Shown here: piece by piece, positions 36,701 through 49,479 of the stretch
How positions within the stretch are numbered: position 1 is the first letter of the stretch
Layout: each line of letters starts with the position of its first letter
Source: Portulaca oleracea
Lineage: Eukaryota > Streptophyta > Magnoliopsida > Caryophyllales > Portulacaceae
DNA length: 64,000 nt
Assembly (NCBI GenBank): GCA_029582165.1
Contig: CM055870.1
Location: 2,939,332-3,003,331, forward strand
Direction of reading: 5' to 3'
The notes under the pieces: generated by a model
The model's input: only the letters and a program-made list of their open reading frames with translations
What the model was told of the DNA's origin: nothing
Databases searched by the model: none
Made by a program: the position numbers and the translations under genes

Positions 36701-37719
36701 TTGAATTTTCAATTTTGGACACTGGTTTTCATTGATATTGAAGACTTTGGAGTTCAATGTGGACAAATATTGATTGGCATCTTGTACTCCGTATATTCCT
36801 CAATATTTGTCGCTTTAATGAACTTTCTATTTTCCAAAATATATGTTCCTTTTACAATTTTAATACAATGTTAATGCTTGTTTCATCATATTCGTCCTTT
36901 TATCATTTTCAGTTTATTATTTCCTTAAAATAAGGGGCATCTTCATCTGTCTGTCTATCAACTATCCTTTTCTTAATTTCTCCCCAAATCTTAAACCTTG
37001 AAAATGACAATTATCTAGGAACAGAGGGAGTACTGTCCTTATCATGGATTATCTATGTCAAAGGTGAAAATTTTGCAGGGGTATAGATTTTAATGCCAGG
37101 GCTTTATCCTTTTCGAGGGTACCCGATTTACCCAATCCAACCAAAATTTACTTATTTTTACCCATATTTCCACACTTGAATCTTTTTCCTGAACTTATCC
37201 AGCCTTACCTGACCCTTCCAAAGAACATACCCTAATCATCCAGTGTGATTTCAAACAGGCCGCCTCTCCGCAAGGAGCGATGTCTACAGCTACGGAGTAG
37301 TCCTACTCGAGCTCCTAACCGGTCGGCGGGCCCTGGACAAGTCAAAGGTTGGGGTCGAGCAGAGCCTGGTGGACTGGGCCAAGCCCTACTTAGGCGACCG
37401 GCGCAAACTGTTCCGAGTAATGGACACCAAGCTGGAAGGACAGTACCCTCAGAAGGCGGCCTTCACAGTGGCCTCGCTCGCTCTCCAATGCCTCAATCCG
37501 GAGCCCAGATCGCGGCCCAAAATGTCTGAGGTCCTGGAGGAGCTCAACAAGCTGGAGGACCTCAAAAGCTCGGCCAAGAACTCACCAGCCCGGTACAAGA
37601 GCAGCATGCCCAGCCCCTTAAAGTCCCCAAGGAGAAGCCTCCGGAATTCGAGTGCGACCCCCTTGGCATCCCCTTTGTCGGCTAATTCTAGTCATCGGAG
37701 GTCGCCACGTGTGCATTGA
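33786..37719 (+). CDS. Receptor-like cytoplasmic kinase, subfamily VII (PBL)
   Basis: Six exons: 33786-33849, 35171-35514, 35785-35920, 36148-36284, 36377-36500, 37259-37719, giving 421 aa; all introns GT-AG with consistent phases. The N terminus MGNC predicts N-myristoylation at Gly2 and palmitoylation at Cys4, hence plasma-membrane attachment. Kinase landmarks: glycine loop [12 protein letters not shown] (about 90-101), VAVKKLK with Lys122, [12 protein letters not shown] with Asp217, DFG at Asp235, AAPEY at about 261-265. There is no receptor ectodomain. The C terminus is a basic Ser/Pro-rich tail ending SPRVH. These kinases relay signals from pattern-recognition and other receptors by phosphorylating downstream proteins. 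The usual GTHGYAAPEY has Gln instead of His (residue 258). Exon 2 could also begin at 35165, adding two residues. Intron 1 is 1.3 kb; introns 2 and 5 contain Stowaway-like sequences. Exact PBL member not assigned. Confidence 0.93.
34922..35119. repeat. MITE-like repeat in kinase intron 1
   Basis: Ends AGGACTTGTTCTTTTCAACT and (complement of the right end) AGGGTTCGTTACTTCTGACT form imperfect inverted repeats. The interior is rich in CAACACT/AGCACT. A similar left end, AGGGCTTGTTCTTTTCAACT, occurs at about 9525 in a MYB intron. Possibly hAT-derived; no target duplication found. Confidence 0.45.
36785..37031. mobile_element. Stowaway-type MITE in kinase intron 5
   Basis: Left end TACTCCGTATATTCCTCAAT; right end ATTATCTAGGAACAGAGGGAG followed by TA (key part GAACAGAGGGAG). 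Size and termini fit the Stowaway group seen elsewhere in the window. Confidence 0.6.
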
Positions 37720-39249
37720 CGGGTCGTTCCCACTGGACCAGTGCTTGTTTGTTGTTGTGCATCATCATCATTTGTGATGCTGTTGTATATGTATATATTT
37801 GTAGTGCATCCCTCATAGAAGACTACGCTAAGTCTATGAATCGGTTGGATCGAAATTAGGGAATATATGTTTTAACTGTCACCCTGCCTTTTCCGATGAA
37901 GAACTGATCTAGAGAGGGTCAAGTTTTTGAGTTTATTTGAATGAATGTTTTTGGGGCTTGGGGACAGTTATTGTTGTAGCTTTTGGGTGCCACTTGAATG
38001 TATAGCATAGTAAGGGTTTAGCCTCCTATAAAGCATTTTGAGCGTGTTCGATCGACTACTTGTACCATTGTTAATTAATTACCATTGTTATTGTTAATTT
38101 TTCGTAATTGAATGCATACACACTTGAGTTTAGTTTCAGTGTTTAATGGGGGAAAAGAAAAGCACTGCTGAATGATAACAATGTACTGTGATGGTGTGAT
38201 GAAGGGAATCACAGCTGCTCTGTTTCCTTTTTATCTTGATATGCTAATCTTATCTCACATTCTGACCCCTTTTTGTAGCATTCTTCTGATTTCTGAGATT
38301 TAGTGAGTGCCCATATCTCTGCTCCTGTTTCTGCTGACAACTTCAGTGTGGTCCAATCCAAATACTCAAATTTCGTCTGATCCTCGAAAAACTGTGTGCA
38401 GTCGTATATTTTTTCGTCTGAGTTTTAATTTTGGCCAAAGATTTAGATACAATACTTTATTATATTTCTATTGTTCGGATCTAATTTTGACCTAGATGTA
38501 ACTTTGGATGTTCAATTTTATTCCAAGTTTTCGGGGTATATGCTTGACTGACGATTCTGAGAAGGGCCTCAAACAAAAGTTATGCCTCTCAGTTGAACGA
38601 ACCTGGCTGCAATAGTGTCTTCTATTACACCAACTGAATAACTCCACATCTCATTCAAATTCACATTGGTAAAAAAATACAGGACACTGAAAACGTATTT
38701 CTGCTGATTTGATCGAGTCTAAGTCTTCTTAAGCGTGTACATAATTGATAATACAATGTAGTACAGAAGAAACCAAGCATCACATTCACAACTCCTGATT
38801 CATATTTGCATGACTTGCGTCCCCAGTTTGTGTAATTCCACAGCAATATAAACCCATTTCTGAGCGGACTTAAATTTTTGATTGAGACAGATTATCATCA
38901 ACAATCCATGTGATCGAGATTCTCGATTAAACTGCCGTGTGTATTGTATGGAGATGTATCAATACCTAGAAAACACAGAAGCAACTTGGTCGAGGTGGCC
39001 AAAATCAGTCCAACAAACAAGACTAGTTAGTTTACATGAACATTTACATTATGAATAACGGAACATAAAATACAAGGATGGATGAATTACAATACCAATA
39101 CTCCGAAATCCCACCTAGGCAAGGTATGGAAAAGAAGTAGGCGAGGTTTAATGCATGACACATTTTACTTCAGGCCAGTAATATCGCAATATGAGTTGAA
39201 AAACTATACTTTTTCAAGTATCCATAATTGTAGACGATGAAGATGAATG
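37720..39249. other. Kinase 3' flank and intergenic DNA
   Basis: Presumed 3' UTR of the kinase gene followed by AT-rich DNA. No other gene recognised. Confidence 0.5.
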
Positions 39250-39342
39250 ATCAAGTGAAGCCGGGAGTTCCCCCAAACGCTTCAGTAGGGAAATGATTTT
39301 CCGCATTGAAGTGTTGAGGGGAACTCTAGGGAGCACCTGATG
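39250..39342 (-). ncRNA. MIR395: MIR395 precursor, variant mature miRNA
   Basis: Hairpin with the miR395-like 21-mer on the 3' arm of the minus strand at 39285-39265 (starts CTGAAGCGTTTG, ends GGGGGAACTC). It differs from the canonical sequence only at position 7 (C for T). The 5' arm contains GAGTTCCCCTCAACACTTCA. The minus strand is chosen because the other arm matches the canonical miRNA less well and resembles known miR395 star strands. TATATAAA lies at 39418-39411 and a TGAACCTAGCCC box at 39503-39514, both upstream on this strand. miR395 targets ATP sulfurylase and SULTR2;1 mRNAs under sulfur limitation. The seed change could weaken targeting. Confidence 0.8.
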
Positions 39343-40088
39343 GATGGAACTTGAGGCACTGATTGTTGAATTGAATTGAATGAGACTACAACAGCAGCTT
39401 GTTATGTGTATTTATATACACTTGCTAGGATTCAAATTTGATAGTATATATCAGCCTAAATATTCTAGACATAGATAGACCCATTTTTGTAAAACCAGGT
39501 AATGAACCTAGCCCTGACTTTGAACTAGGTGAACTTAGAGAGACAGAGGGAGAAGGAGAGGTGCATTCAGTGACTGCTCTGCCACTGTTTCTGATCTGCA
39601 TCTCATCTGCCTTTTTGCTTTCCTACCCTCTTCTTTTAATTTGTTCCCACCATGCATCACTGGCTCTCCCAATATTCTTTCTCAAAATCATATACGTCAC
39701 ACCGTCTTATACTATAATTTGTGCATTGCCTTACATAAACTCATGAGTGCCTTACCTAAAACTCATGCATGAGTTATGGTGAAGTTAATTGGCTGCTTTG
39801 AATTTAGATTTAGACTAAAGAGAATTTTATATGGCCAATAATTCATATTATATTATTTTCTTAATACTGATTTAAATTTATGGAATAAACTTTTATTATG
39901 GCCATTCTAAATAATCCCAATAAATTTAAACCGAGACAAGACATAAAAATACATTATTTAGAATGACTAATTATCAAATTTGCCTTAAAAGGATTAGAAA
40001 TTGCTTGATTTTTGTACATTAAAATACCGAAATCAGTCTCTCCATGAATTTAGACTGCGCTCAAACATATTTTTCATGAGAGTTTATT

Positions 40089-43000
40089 CACTAGTAGAAT
40101 TGGTGCCCAAAAACGTATGGAATTGGCGTCTGATATGGGTGTAAACAGACGCCAAAATGGTTTTGGCGTCTGATTAAAATGGACGCCAAAACCTAGTACG
40201 CCATTTTTAAAACAGCGTCTGTAATTGACGTCTGTTTGAATCAGACGCTAAAATTATTGCAGACTCCGATGGCTGTGTCAGACCAAAATCGGCGTCTATC
40301 TGGCATAAAATAGACGCTGTTTTTTATGCAGAAACGGCGTTTGTTTAATCCAAAACAGACGCCGATTTTGGGTTACAGAAACAAAAAAAAAGTGAATTCA
40401 ATAATGAAAATAATTAGAATAAATAGTATATTTTGAGTGTTCTAATTATAAAATAAAGCGTAAAAATTAAATTTTTGTATTTGTAATTAAATTGTTTAAT
40501 AAGAATTGTGGAGACATTAATAATGAAAATAATAATGAAAATAAATACATTTTATATAATAATAAATGATATATATTTGCAATTCATGTATGTACAATTT
40601 CATATATATATATATATATATATATACATTTTATAGAAATAACAACAATAAAATGATAATGAATATATATTTTAACAAATAAAAATAATATAATACAACT
40701 TTATTAATGATGATTTTTACTAACTTAAATGATACAAACAAAATAAAAACCTAAATTACAATTAATATATGACTTCAATATATTTCAATCTTGATTTTTC
40801 AATCTTCAATCTTGTATCTTCAATCTTCACTCTCCAATGTTCAATCTTCAATTGTAAAATTTTCAATTCATCAATCTTGGATGAATTTGAGGTGTTTTGA
40901 AGGTTAGGGGAAATGAGAGAATTGATGAGAGAAGATGAGAGAAATGAAATGGAGATGGGAGGGAAAAATTCGGAGGGAAGTTTGAGGGCTTAAGGTTTAT
41001 ATAGGCTGGCAAAATGGCGTCTGTTTTCCCGCCAAACAGACGCCATTTTCAATTTCAATAATTTAGGCGTCTGTTTGGCGGGAAAATAGACGCCTAATTT
41101 GGCTAAGTTTTTTGAAAATTTTCGATGCATGGTGGCTGGCGCGCTATTATTATTATTATTATTGATATTATTATTGATACTATTATTATTATTGATACTA
41201 TTACTATTATATATTCTTAATTTTAGTTATAACTAATTATGATGTATACATGTATATATTTTTTAGGTATAGTTAATTATTAATTATTATTATTGTTAAT
41301 TATATTGTAATTTTTTCTAGGTAGATAATTTAATATATATATGTGTTTCATTGTCGATTATGTTGTTAATTATAATTATTCTCATGTGTACGTACGTGTT
41401 ATTTTATATATATATATATATATATGTTAATTAAGTTAATTAATTTGTACGTATGTGCACAAACATAATGAAAAATATTTCGATGTTTGGATTAAATAAT
41501 GTACTAGCTAATAATTACGAATGTAATTAAGAAAGAGTTTAAATGTTCATACAATGTAAAATATAAATACAATTAAAATGATCGATTAATGTCGTCACAC
41601 GACGGCATCGTCATCATCACTTTCGCTCTCCTCCTCATTGTCGCCATCATCACCCTGATTCTGGCGTTGTGTCAATTCTTCGAGGCTATGGAATAGGTAT
41701 TGGCCTCTTGGGATACAACGACAATTTGGAAATTAAAGGTATGAAATACAATCAAAATGAATTAAGTAATTATTGGAACGTGTAATTAGTAATTTAATTT
41801 TGTGTTTATGGAAAAAATATGCTTACCTGGGTAAGCATATAACGAGTCCTCAGGAGGAACGATGGGCTGAGGTTGTGGGGTTTGAGAGACGGGGGTCCGA
41901 CGAGAAGTACTGCGGCGGCGGTGGAGGGAGGCTGTCCAGTGTATGGCACTAGACTTCCAGAGGAAGATCCAGAGAAGGGGCTTGCGGCTCGACTTGCTGC
42001 TGCAACATTCTTTGCATTTGCAACATTTGTTGCATTACTTGTTACCTCACCTTCTCATCCAAGGCTGCGTCAGATCGGCGCTGTTGTTCTTCTAATTGTC
42101 TCTGAAATTGTTCCTGCAGCATGCGCTTATCTTGTTCGCGCTGTTGCCTCTCTTCCTCGAGTTGACGCTGAAGGTCTTTGTTCATCTCCGTAATAGAGGC
42201 TCGGACGTCGACGCTATCGGTGTTATTACGACGTCGTGGACGTCTCCCTGATGAGATGTGTGGGAACTGCGTCTTCATAGCTTCCCCCACAACCCCCATT
42301 CCCACGACGTGTCCCCGACTTTGCAGTTGTTTGTCCAACCAGAACTCGTCTCCAGACATAATGGGAGTTTCTGGTTGACCGTCCTCCCGTTGCTTTGCCT
42401 CCATCTCTCTTCTGTACGATTCATAATCACTATGCATCGTCTCCTGGTCGATACAAAGAAAAAAGTAGTTGGAATAAGCGAATTAAAGTTAATGTTCATA
42501 CGTGTACGTACGATTATAATAACTTAAATATTGGATGATGAAGGTACTTACCCCAAGCTGCCGGAACCTGTCGTGCACCCACTGATTGGTGCCCTGCTTC
42601 ATGTGGGTTGTTTCGAATTGTTCCCATATGTCAGGGTCTTTTCCATCGTTTTTTCTTTCTGTACGTAAGTGCAAATATAAATTAAACGTTAAATTAAACC
42701 ATAATTAAAGTCATAATTAAATTCATAATTAACTTACCAACTTCTCTCTGACGATACCGAAGGAAACTGGGCCCCTTGTGTGCGATGGTGGGCCCTTATC
42801 TTGGTTCATTTTCCTCACCTTGCTCATATTCTTGCTCTTCTCGACGAATTTGGGGTCTTGCCAATGGACAATGAATTTCTCCCAAATCTCGTCGTCGACA
42901 ATCCATTTGGATTTGCCTCTCCCCGCCAACCATCTTTTTTTGGATTTGCCGATAGCATCGGCGTACTGTTTTTGGGCCCTCCTACATGCCAACTATTAAA

Positions 43001-43447
43001 CAACTTATTAGAAACACAAGACAGCCAATCAGAAATGTCACGAAATCCCCCGCTCTTCGGGGATGTCCTCAGCGTCGAGGAACATGTACTAGGGTGTATG
43101 TGTGACTTGTTCAGATTATGAGCTGGAATCAAAAAGCAAATGAAAGAATTTTTCCAGTATTAGGGATATAGGTCTCGTGTTGATCCTCCCACCAAAATTT
43201 TTTCTGCATTCAAACCATACATGAAGAATTAAACATGCAAATAAATTAAAGACAACGTACACACGCCGGATAACCATACACAAACATACACGCCGGATAA
43301 TCGCCCATTTGGGCGTCTGTTTCCCAGACAAGAGATGCCCAAATTTTTTTCCTTCTTTTGTTTTTTTATTTTGTTTCATTTGTTTAGCGTCTGATATTTT
43401 GAGAGACGCCAATTTTCAGACGTTTTTTGGTATGAATTCTACTAGTG
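40089..43447. mobile_element. CACTA (En/Spm) transposon, non-autonomous
   Basis: 3359 bp. Ends are identical over 13 bp (CACTAGTAGAATT at the left and its complement at the right), with the 3-bp target duplication ATT at 40086-40088 and 43448-43450. Both subterminal regions and an internal block at 41015-41100 carry many direct and inverted copies of GGCGTCTG, as in TNPA-binding arrays. Only a TNP1-like gene is present; the TNP2-type DDE transposase is absent. (TA)n and (ATT)n microsatellites lie near 40605-40625 and 41145-41215. Confidence 0.92.
41595..43000 (-). pseudogene. TNP1-like protein with plant transposase (Ptta/En/Spm) domain
   Basis: Minus-strand exons read in order. About 42992-42737 encodes [19 protein letters not shown] and WEKFIVHWQDPKFVEKSKN. 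About 42655-42552 encodes DIWEQFETTHMKQGTNQWVH, the family core. Then 42446-42042 encodes a glutamine/glutamate-rich coiled coil (RQLEEERQQREQDKR). The frame is cut by TAA at 42042-42044, but coiled-coil sequence (QVMQQMLQMQRMLQQQVEPQ) continues in the same frame beyond it. A final exon ends in an acidic tail (NEEESESDDDDAVV) with stop at 41597-41595. The premature stop makes this a probable pseudogene. Exact splice sites for the first exon are uncertain. It would normally assist CACTA transposition. Confidence 0.7.
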
Positions 43448-44208
43448 ATTGTTATTGAAATGCGGAGTAATTATCTAATGACTAAAACGTTGGCCATCCA
43501 CCTTTTACCTGCTTTCACACACCTTATACAACAGAAACTCGGAGAAAGGCATGCAAAAGGAGGCCATGCCAATGGTTTAAGAATTCACATGATATATCAC
43601 CTTCCGATTTAAACTGCTAATTTGGGTGCTTAATGCGAAAATTGCATTATGAATAGCTTCAATTTCCAACAAACATCTTATTTCTGTTGGCTAGTAACTT
43701 CATTTTAAAGAGTCTATTCACATGTTTTTTGCCTTCTAAACGTTGTTTTCATAAACAATGTACAAGGTGTTCTATTTACATAACACTACTACCATCACCT
43801 TATAATCGTGTAGTTGCTCAAGTACTGGTACATGTGATCTGACTTTAACCGAAAATGGACTCAAATTCCAAAGCTATCTAACTTCATTTATATTCGGACT
43901 GTTTATTTCACTTTATACTAGTATACCTTATTGTTACATTATCGACCTTTTAGTTATATAGCTTAAATATATATTTTACTTAAACGTCCAATTCAGACTA
44001 CAAAACATGCGTGTTCACACGTACTTGTCTCTCTAGTCAAAATCCTTGCTCAAAATATGATGAGTTGTCGTATACTCCAACAAATATATAGGTAAAAAAA
44101 AGAAGGTATTCCTATATAATTAGCCATCATACTACACAAATTGTATAGAAGAAAGGGGAAAAGCCCTAATAGGTCTCTTTCCCTTGAAAGCTTTTGTTAG
44201 TCCATGCA
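43448..44208. other. Promoter region of the PQQ-propeller gene
   Basis: AT-rich DNA. A TATA-like TATATAAT lies at about 44113-44120, roughly 90 bp upstream of the start codon of the next gene. No other gene seen. Confidence 0.4.
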
Positions 44209-47200
44209 ATGGCATGCAAAACTAATCTCAGTTACTCTCTTCATCTTCTCATTAATCTTCATGCATTCTTCCTGCTCACATTTCCAAACGTCAACCTAGC
44301 AGACGTCGGCACTGTAAGTATGAATTTCAAAATCATATATGAAGCTATAGATCGACAAATATAACAACTCCCAGTGTGAGTTCTGCTCACATCTGTTTGT
44401 GGAGAGACTGATGCACCTGCACATTATTATTCGGTAATTTTAACCATGCATGATGATATTTCTCTTATTTTTTTCCTGAATTCTTATTATAGTGGTTAAA
44501 CCATGGAGGAAACCTAGCGAACACGAGGGCTCGGACCTACGGAGAGCCATTGTTAACCCTCGACTTCGTCAGATTCCTACACCTGCGGTGGAAATTCAAC
44601 GTAGGAAACGACATAACCGCCACACCCGCCATATCCAACGACGGAACCCTCTACTTTCCTGCATGGGATGGGAATTTATACGCTGTGGGAGCCTTCACAG
44701 GGAACCTGGTGTGGAAGCAGAACCTAGGGCAGCTCACTGGGCTAGCCCCTGTGGCTACTATCTCTAACATAACTGTCTCGAGGGCTACACCGACGGTTGC
44801 TGATGATCTGTTGATCGTCGGGATCTACGGCCCAGCTGTTGTCATCGCCCTCGAACGGTTGACTGGCAGGCTCGTCTGGATGACTAAGCTCGATCCTCAT
44901 CCCTATGCTCTAATCACCATGTCTGGAACTGCTTATTTGGGGTACGTATGATTATACTCCCTCCGCTTCTTTTTATCTGTCTTTTATATATCAAATAATC
45001 TATAGGGTACATAGTTAGTGAGAAAATTAACTACAATATGCTTAATAAAAATCAAAATTTAATTTGGGGTTGATTCAATATAATGTCAATGCTAAATAAG
45101 TAAAGTAATAATTAATTGGAATTAATAAAATGACAGATAATATGAAACTAGAAAAGTTAGTGAAAAAGTGATTTTATTACTTACATTATTTAGGGTATAT
45201 TCTTTAATTCCAGCTTAATTGTTTTGATGATTGAATCTTCTGTAAACTATGGTAAAGTTATTTGTTGGACTTATTATTCCAAAATAAATTATAATTTTAG
45301 GATCACCATAAAAAGAAAAATGGACTATATAACTATAGAACTAAGTGAGTACTCATTTGTTAATTTGATCTATAATTTGATTTACATGGACATACATCTC
45401 CAGGAGCTTCTATGTAGGGGTATCATCCCTAGAAGAAAAAGCCCCACCAACCGAATGCTGCACATTCCGAGGGAGCCTAGCTAGGCTAAACGCTCGAACC
45501 GGGGCAATCATGTGGCAAACATACACCGTCCCCGACAATGGTGGCCGACTAGGTGGCTATGCCGGGGCTGCTATCTGGGGTAGCAGCCCCGCCATTGACA
45601 TCATGAGGAACCGTGTATATGTTGCCACTGGCAACCTCTACATGGCCCCTCCTGAAGTGCTGCAATGCCAAGAAAGGCAAAACAATCAAACCAAGGCGAC
45701 CCAGCCGGACCAATGCATGTCCCCCGACGCCCATTTTAACTCCGTTTTCGCCCTCGATTTGGCCACCGGGGGTTACCAGTGGGCCCTTCAGCTCGGAGGG
45801 TATGATGTGTTTTACTTTGCTTGTTTGGTGCCTGGTAACCCTAATTGCCCTCCTGGGCCTAATTTAGATGCAGACTTTGGAGAGGCACCAATGTTGCTTA
45901 GCATCTTCCCGGGTGGGAATAGGCGAGATGTTGTGGCTGTTGTGCAGAAGAGTGGCTTTGTTTGGGCTTTGGATCGCGACAATGGTGAAATTGTCTGGTT
46001 TAATGTAAGTATGAAATGTACGTAGGTCATCTACAATTTTCATTTTTAAAAGGGTTTTTGGATGCTAATATATTGAACTTTTAGGGTATTGGACAATAAT
46101 GCACTAAATTTTGACATTGGACAATAATACATTGTACTTTGGGGGTATTGAACAATAATGCACTCAGTAGTCAGTACAATTTCGATAATATCTGACTTAG
46201 TGGCAATATTACGTAGCAAGTGGAGGAGATGAATTGGTCAAAAAATATTCAAATTTATGACATGTAAGCTAATCTATACATAAGCAAAGAGAATCAACTT
46301 TGAATAGAGTAAAAAAAAAACATAAAATCACATTTGTTTAAACGTATTTACGCTGGGAGATTGTTGTTGTAGTTGTATAAAATCATATTTGCTTGCGTAA
46401 ATTAGTTGACATATCATAAATTTAGATATTACTTAACCTATTCATCTTCTCGGTCTGCCATGTAAGATTGTCACCAAGTACGACATCGTCAAAATTGTTT
46501 CGGGTGCATTATTGTCTAACACCCTTCAAAATTAAGTGCATTATTGTCTAAGGTCAAAGTTCAGTATATTATTGTCCAATATCCCAAAAATTCAGTATAT
46601 TAGAGTCCAAAAGTTTCTTATAATTGGAATTAATTAATAAATATGTGCAATCCCTAAAAGTTTCTTATATAAAATCATGATTAAAACATAAATCCTAGAC
46701 AATTCATAATTGAGAAACATCCTGATTCAAGATATAAATTATTATTTGATAGCTACATATATACACCATGTTTGTATACAGGTAGCAGGACCAGGAGGAA
46801 AGGAAGGAGGTGGAGTATGGGGTGCAGCCACAGATGGTAACCGGATCTACACCAACATCGTCAACAGCGATCGGGTCCCATTCAGGCTCGCCCCATCGAA
46901 CCAAACCACCACCGCCGGAGCATGGGTCGCCTTGGATGCCAACACGGGCAAGGTTGTATGGACCACGGCTAACCCTAGCAACGAGACCAGCCATGGGCCA
47001 GTAACCCTAGTCAATGATCTCTTATTCGCCGGGTCTGTGGCCCCCACTGGCCCGTTCTATGCCATGCACTCTGAGACCGGGAAGATTGTGTGGTCCTACA
47101 ACACCGGAGCCACCGTGTATGGCGGCGCGTCGGTGAGTTATGGGTGTGTGTTTGTTGGACACGGGTATACTGTGTTGTTGGCTAAGTTTCACCCTACTTG

Positions 47201-47240
47201 GAACCGTGGAAATTCCCTCTTTGCTTTTTGTGTTGCTTAA
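44209..47240 (+). CDS. Secreted PQQ-type beta-propeller protein (polyvinyl-alcohol-dehydrogenase-like)
   Basis: Four exons: 44209-44313, 44493-44941, 45404-46004, 46782-47240; GT-AG introns, phases agree, 537 aa. The N terminus has a hydrophobic segment ([17 protein letters not shown]), so it is likely secreted or vacuolar. The rest is made of PQQ-like beta-propeller blades with the recurring AxxxxTGxxxW pattern: [81 protein letters not shown] and [13 protein letters not shown]. Plant databases call such proteins polyvinylalcohol-dehydrogenase-like or quinoprotein-like; no activity is established and plants are not known to use PQQ here. A conserved Cys-rich insert ([15 protein letters not shown]) follows the third exon start. 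Intron 3 holds a 560-bp MITE; intron 2 has a Stowaway-like left end at about 44956. Confidence 0.88.
46052..46613. mobile_element. MITE family member 1 (in the PQQ gene intron 3)
   Basis: About 560 bp with long inverted ends. The left end has GGGTTTTTGGATGCTAATAT and GGGTATTGGACAATAATGC. The right end complement has TTTTGGACTCTAATATACTG. Related copies are at 53696-54250 and 59719-60090. Target duplication is not clear for this copy. Confidence 0.65.
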
Positions 47241-49340
47241 GATAAGTAAGCTTTTTTGATTTTTCCTTTTAATCGTAGGCTCCTTTGTGTTGTGTTGTTA
47301 TATTTGGAAGCATCATGAATATGGAAAGTAAAAAGAGGGTCGTGGGCCGTGAGATTTCCTTGGTAATATTTAAGAATCCAATGAAGTTGTAGTTGTTTTT
47401 TTTTTTTTTTTTTGATGAAATGACTGTTGATTCTTCATTCTTGTGTCAAGTGTTGTGTGTTGTTCTTTGATCAAGATACTTTAGGAATGAACCTGGTCAG
47501 GGCCATAGGTTACATGAATGCAGATGGAATGAAGATTCATGAGTGAATGTAGAATCATAATATGAGGACCTTAAAGCGGGTGAAATACTTCACTTGGATT
47601 CTGATATACAAAACAGGCCGGTGTTAGTATGATGTTAATAACGGCTATCATCCAACCTTTCTACTAAGATTTGGTGAAAATAAAAATTGCACATTAGATA
47701 AAAATTACGTGGTTGATATGACTACTAAAGATTATTCCTAAGATAGGAGTCCAATGAATGAGTCAAATTTATTTAGACCAAGAAATTGGGACAGAGGTAG
47801 TAGCAATTTAGGGTTTTTAATTACATTAAATGTAGTTCACAAAGAGAAAATTTAGTTTATCATCCTAAATTATGGATATGATATAATAAATAACAACAAA
47901 CTCTCAAGAAAAACACGTTTGAACATTTAATATTATAAATGTGTAGATGAATTATCATCATCATCATCGTTGTTGTTGAAGTACGTTTGTAGCTATAATC
48001 ATGTGATATTTTTTTTCTTTTTCTTTTGGAGATTAAGACACTGGATAAACTATCTGCAACAGTTTTCTACTTATTACTTAGCTCCTAAATAAACTATCTA
48101 AACCTACAAAATTTAATTTTCTACTTCTAAAATAACTCACATTGCGTACTTCCACATAAAATACCCAAACTTACTGAAGCTTAATCGACCTTACTTAGCC
48201 AACTTCTACGGACCCACCAAAAGAATAGGGCCAAGTACGATCTAATTAATAAGTAAGATATAATTTCCTGTTTGAAATAGTTTACAAATTTCTAAGATTG
48301 AGATACATTTGTAGCTTGATACATAACATGAGAAATCTATGTGGTTGAGCAAGCAAAAGAGTATGCGTACGAAGATACAAATTACATACACGATTACTCA
48401 CCAGGGGATTGGGTATTCAACGGTAAACTAGTTGATGCTAGTATATATCATACTAATTAGTAAAAGTTCCATTAGCTTAATTATTAACTTTTTTTTTCCG
48501 ATTATTGCAAGCCAAAGGCTTAAAGAGTTTGAAAAATACAGCAAAACCACAATACAAAATAGCAAGCAGCCCACTTCAAAGGACAAATGCCTAGATACGA
48601 AAAAAACTGCAAAACATAATCAATAAAGCACGGTTTTACTGAACCAAAAACTCTCCGCCTGCAACTATCACAAAGGATAAGCTTGACTTGGGTGAGTCAT
48701 CGAGGAATCTCACGCCTATATCCTTGCCAATAATCCTTTTTCTGCGCTCAACCTCAGCATCAATATCATCAAGAATGTCATCTTCCAAGTTGTTTGCACG
48801 CCTATTCTTCATTGCCTTCTGACCATCCTTTTTGCCAATAACTGCTCTACAAGTTGCTTCTCTAACAAGCTGCCATTTGGATTTCATCAACATGTTCTGT
48901 TTTCTCTTACTCCTGGCATTTTACCCTTCCTGGTCTCAAGTATAGAATCTTCAATATCTACACATAAACCTTACATGGTTGATATAGTGCATGCTTGTTT
49001 CATACATGAATTAACCTATCCTTTGCGTATGTCTTTATTACATTCACTCAGTATGGGAATCAATTTCATCAAAAATAAATAGTAAACCCGCATTACTTGA
49101 TAGCTTTATTAACAAGACTGGACATGAAGTACTTTTGAGAAGGGGAATAGGGCAAATGTAAGCAGAAATAAATGTAGGTAAGAGAGGATAAAGCAAAGCA
49201 ACTAAGCAAGGGCATAAAGTTTATGGTGTGGCATCAAAATGAACCACTCACTGAGCTCTCATTCTCTCTTACTCAGCTGCTATTCTCTATCTATCTCTGT
49301 GTTACTTGGGTAGGTTATTTAACCTAGCCCATTGTTGTGA
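47241..49340. other. Intergenic DNA
   Basis: Presumed 3' UTR of the propeller gene, then AT-rich DNA. The only coding-like signal is the retroposed fragment at 48488-48930, described separately. Confidence 0.5.
48488..48930 (-). pseudogene. Poly(A)-tailed retroposed fragment
   Basis: On the minus strand this reads as an 85-codon open frame (48893-48636, KKDGQKAMKNRRANNLEDD and VERRKRIIGKDIGVRFLDDS), a stop, about 140 bp and a terminal A-run (48496-48488, T on the plus strand). That layout suggests a 5'-truncated retroposon such as a LINE or a retrocopied mRNA. I do not recognise the protein. Confidence 0.4.
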
Positions 49341-49383
49341 CCAGGTTCAGTAATTCTCTTCGCCCCGATTTTCACTATAAATT
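49338..49383 (+). promoter_or_regulatory. Putative MIR395 promoter: UPE-like box and TATA
   Basis: TGACCAGGTTCA at 49338-49349 (complement TGAACCTGGTCA), followed by TATAAATT at 49376-49383, about 100 bp before the hairpin. The same box lies upstream of TATA at every other MIR395 hairpin in the window. It resembles the EIL/SLIM1-bound UPE box; binding is inferred. Confidence 0.6.
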
Positions 49384-49479
49384 GGAGGGATCATGGCTTT
49401 CATTTTGTGTCAAAACAAAGGAGGAGATGGAGCTAGTATAGCTAGCTAGGGTTTACTGTGCAGATGTGTGTTAAGTACT

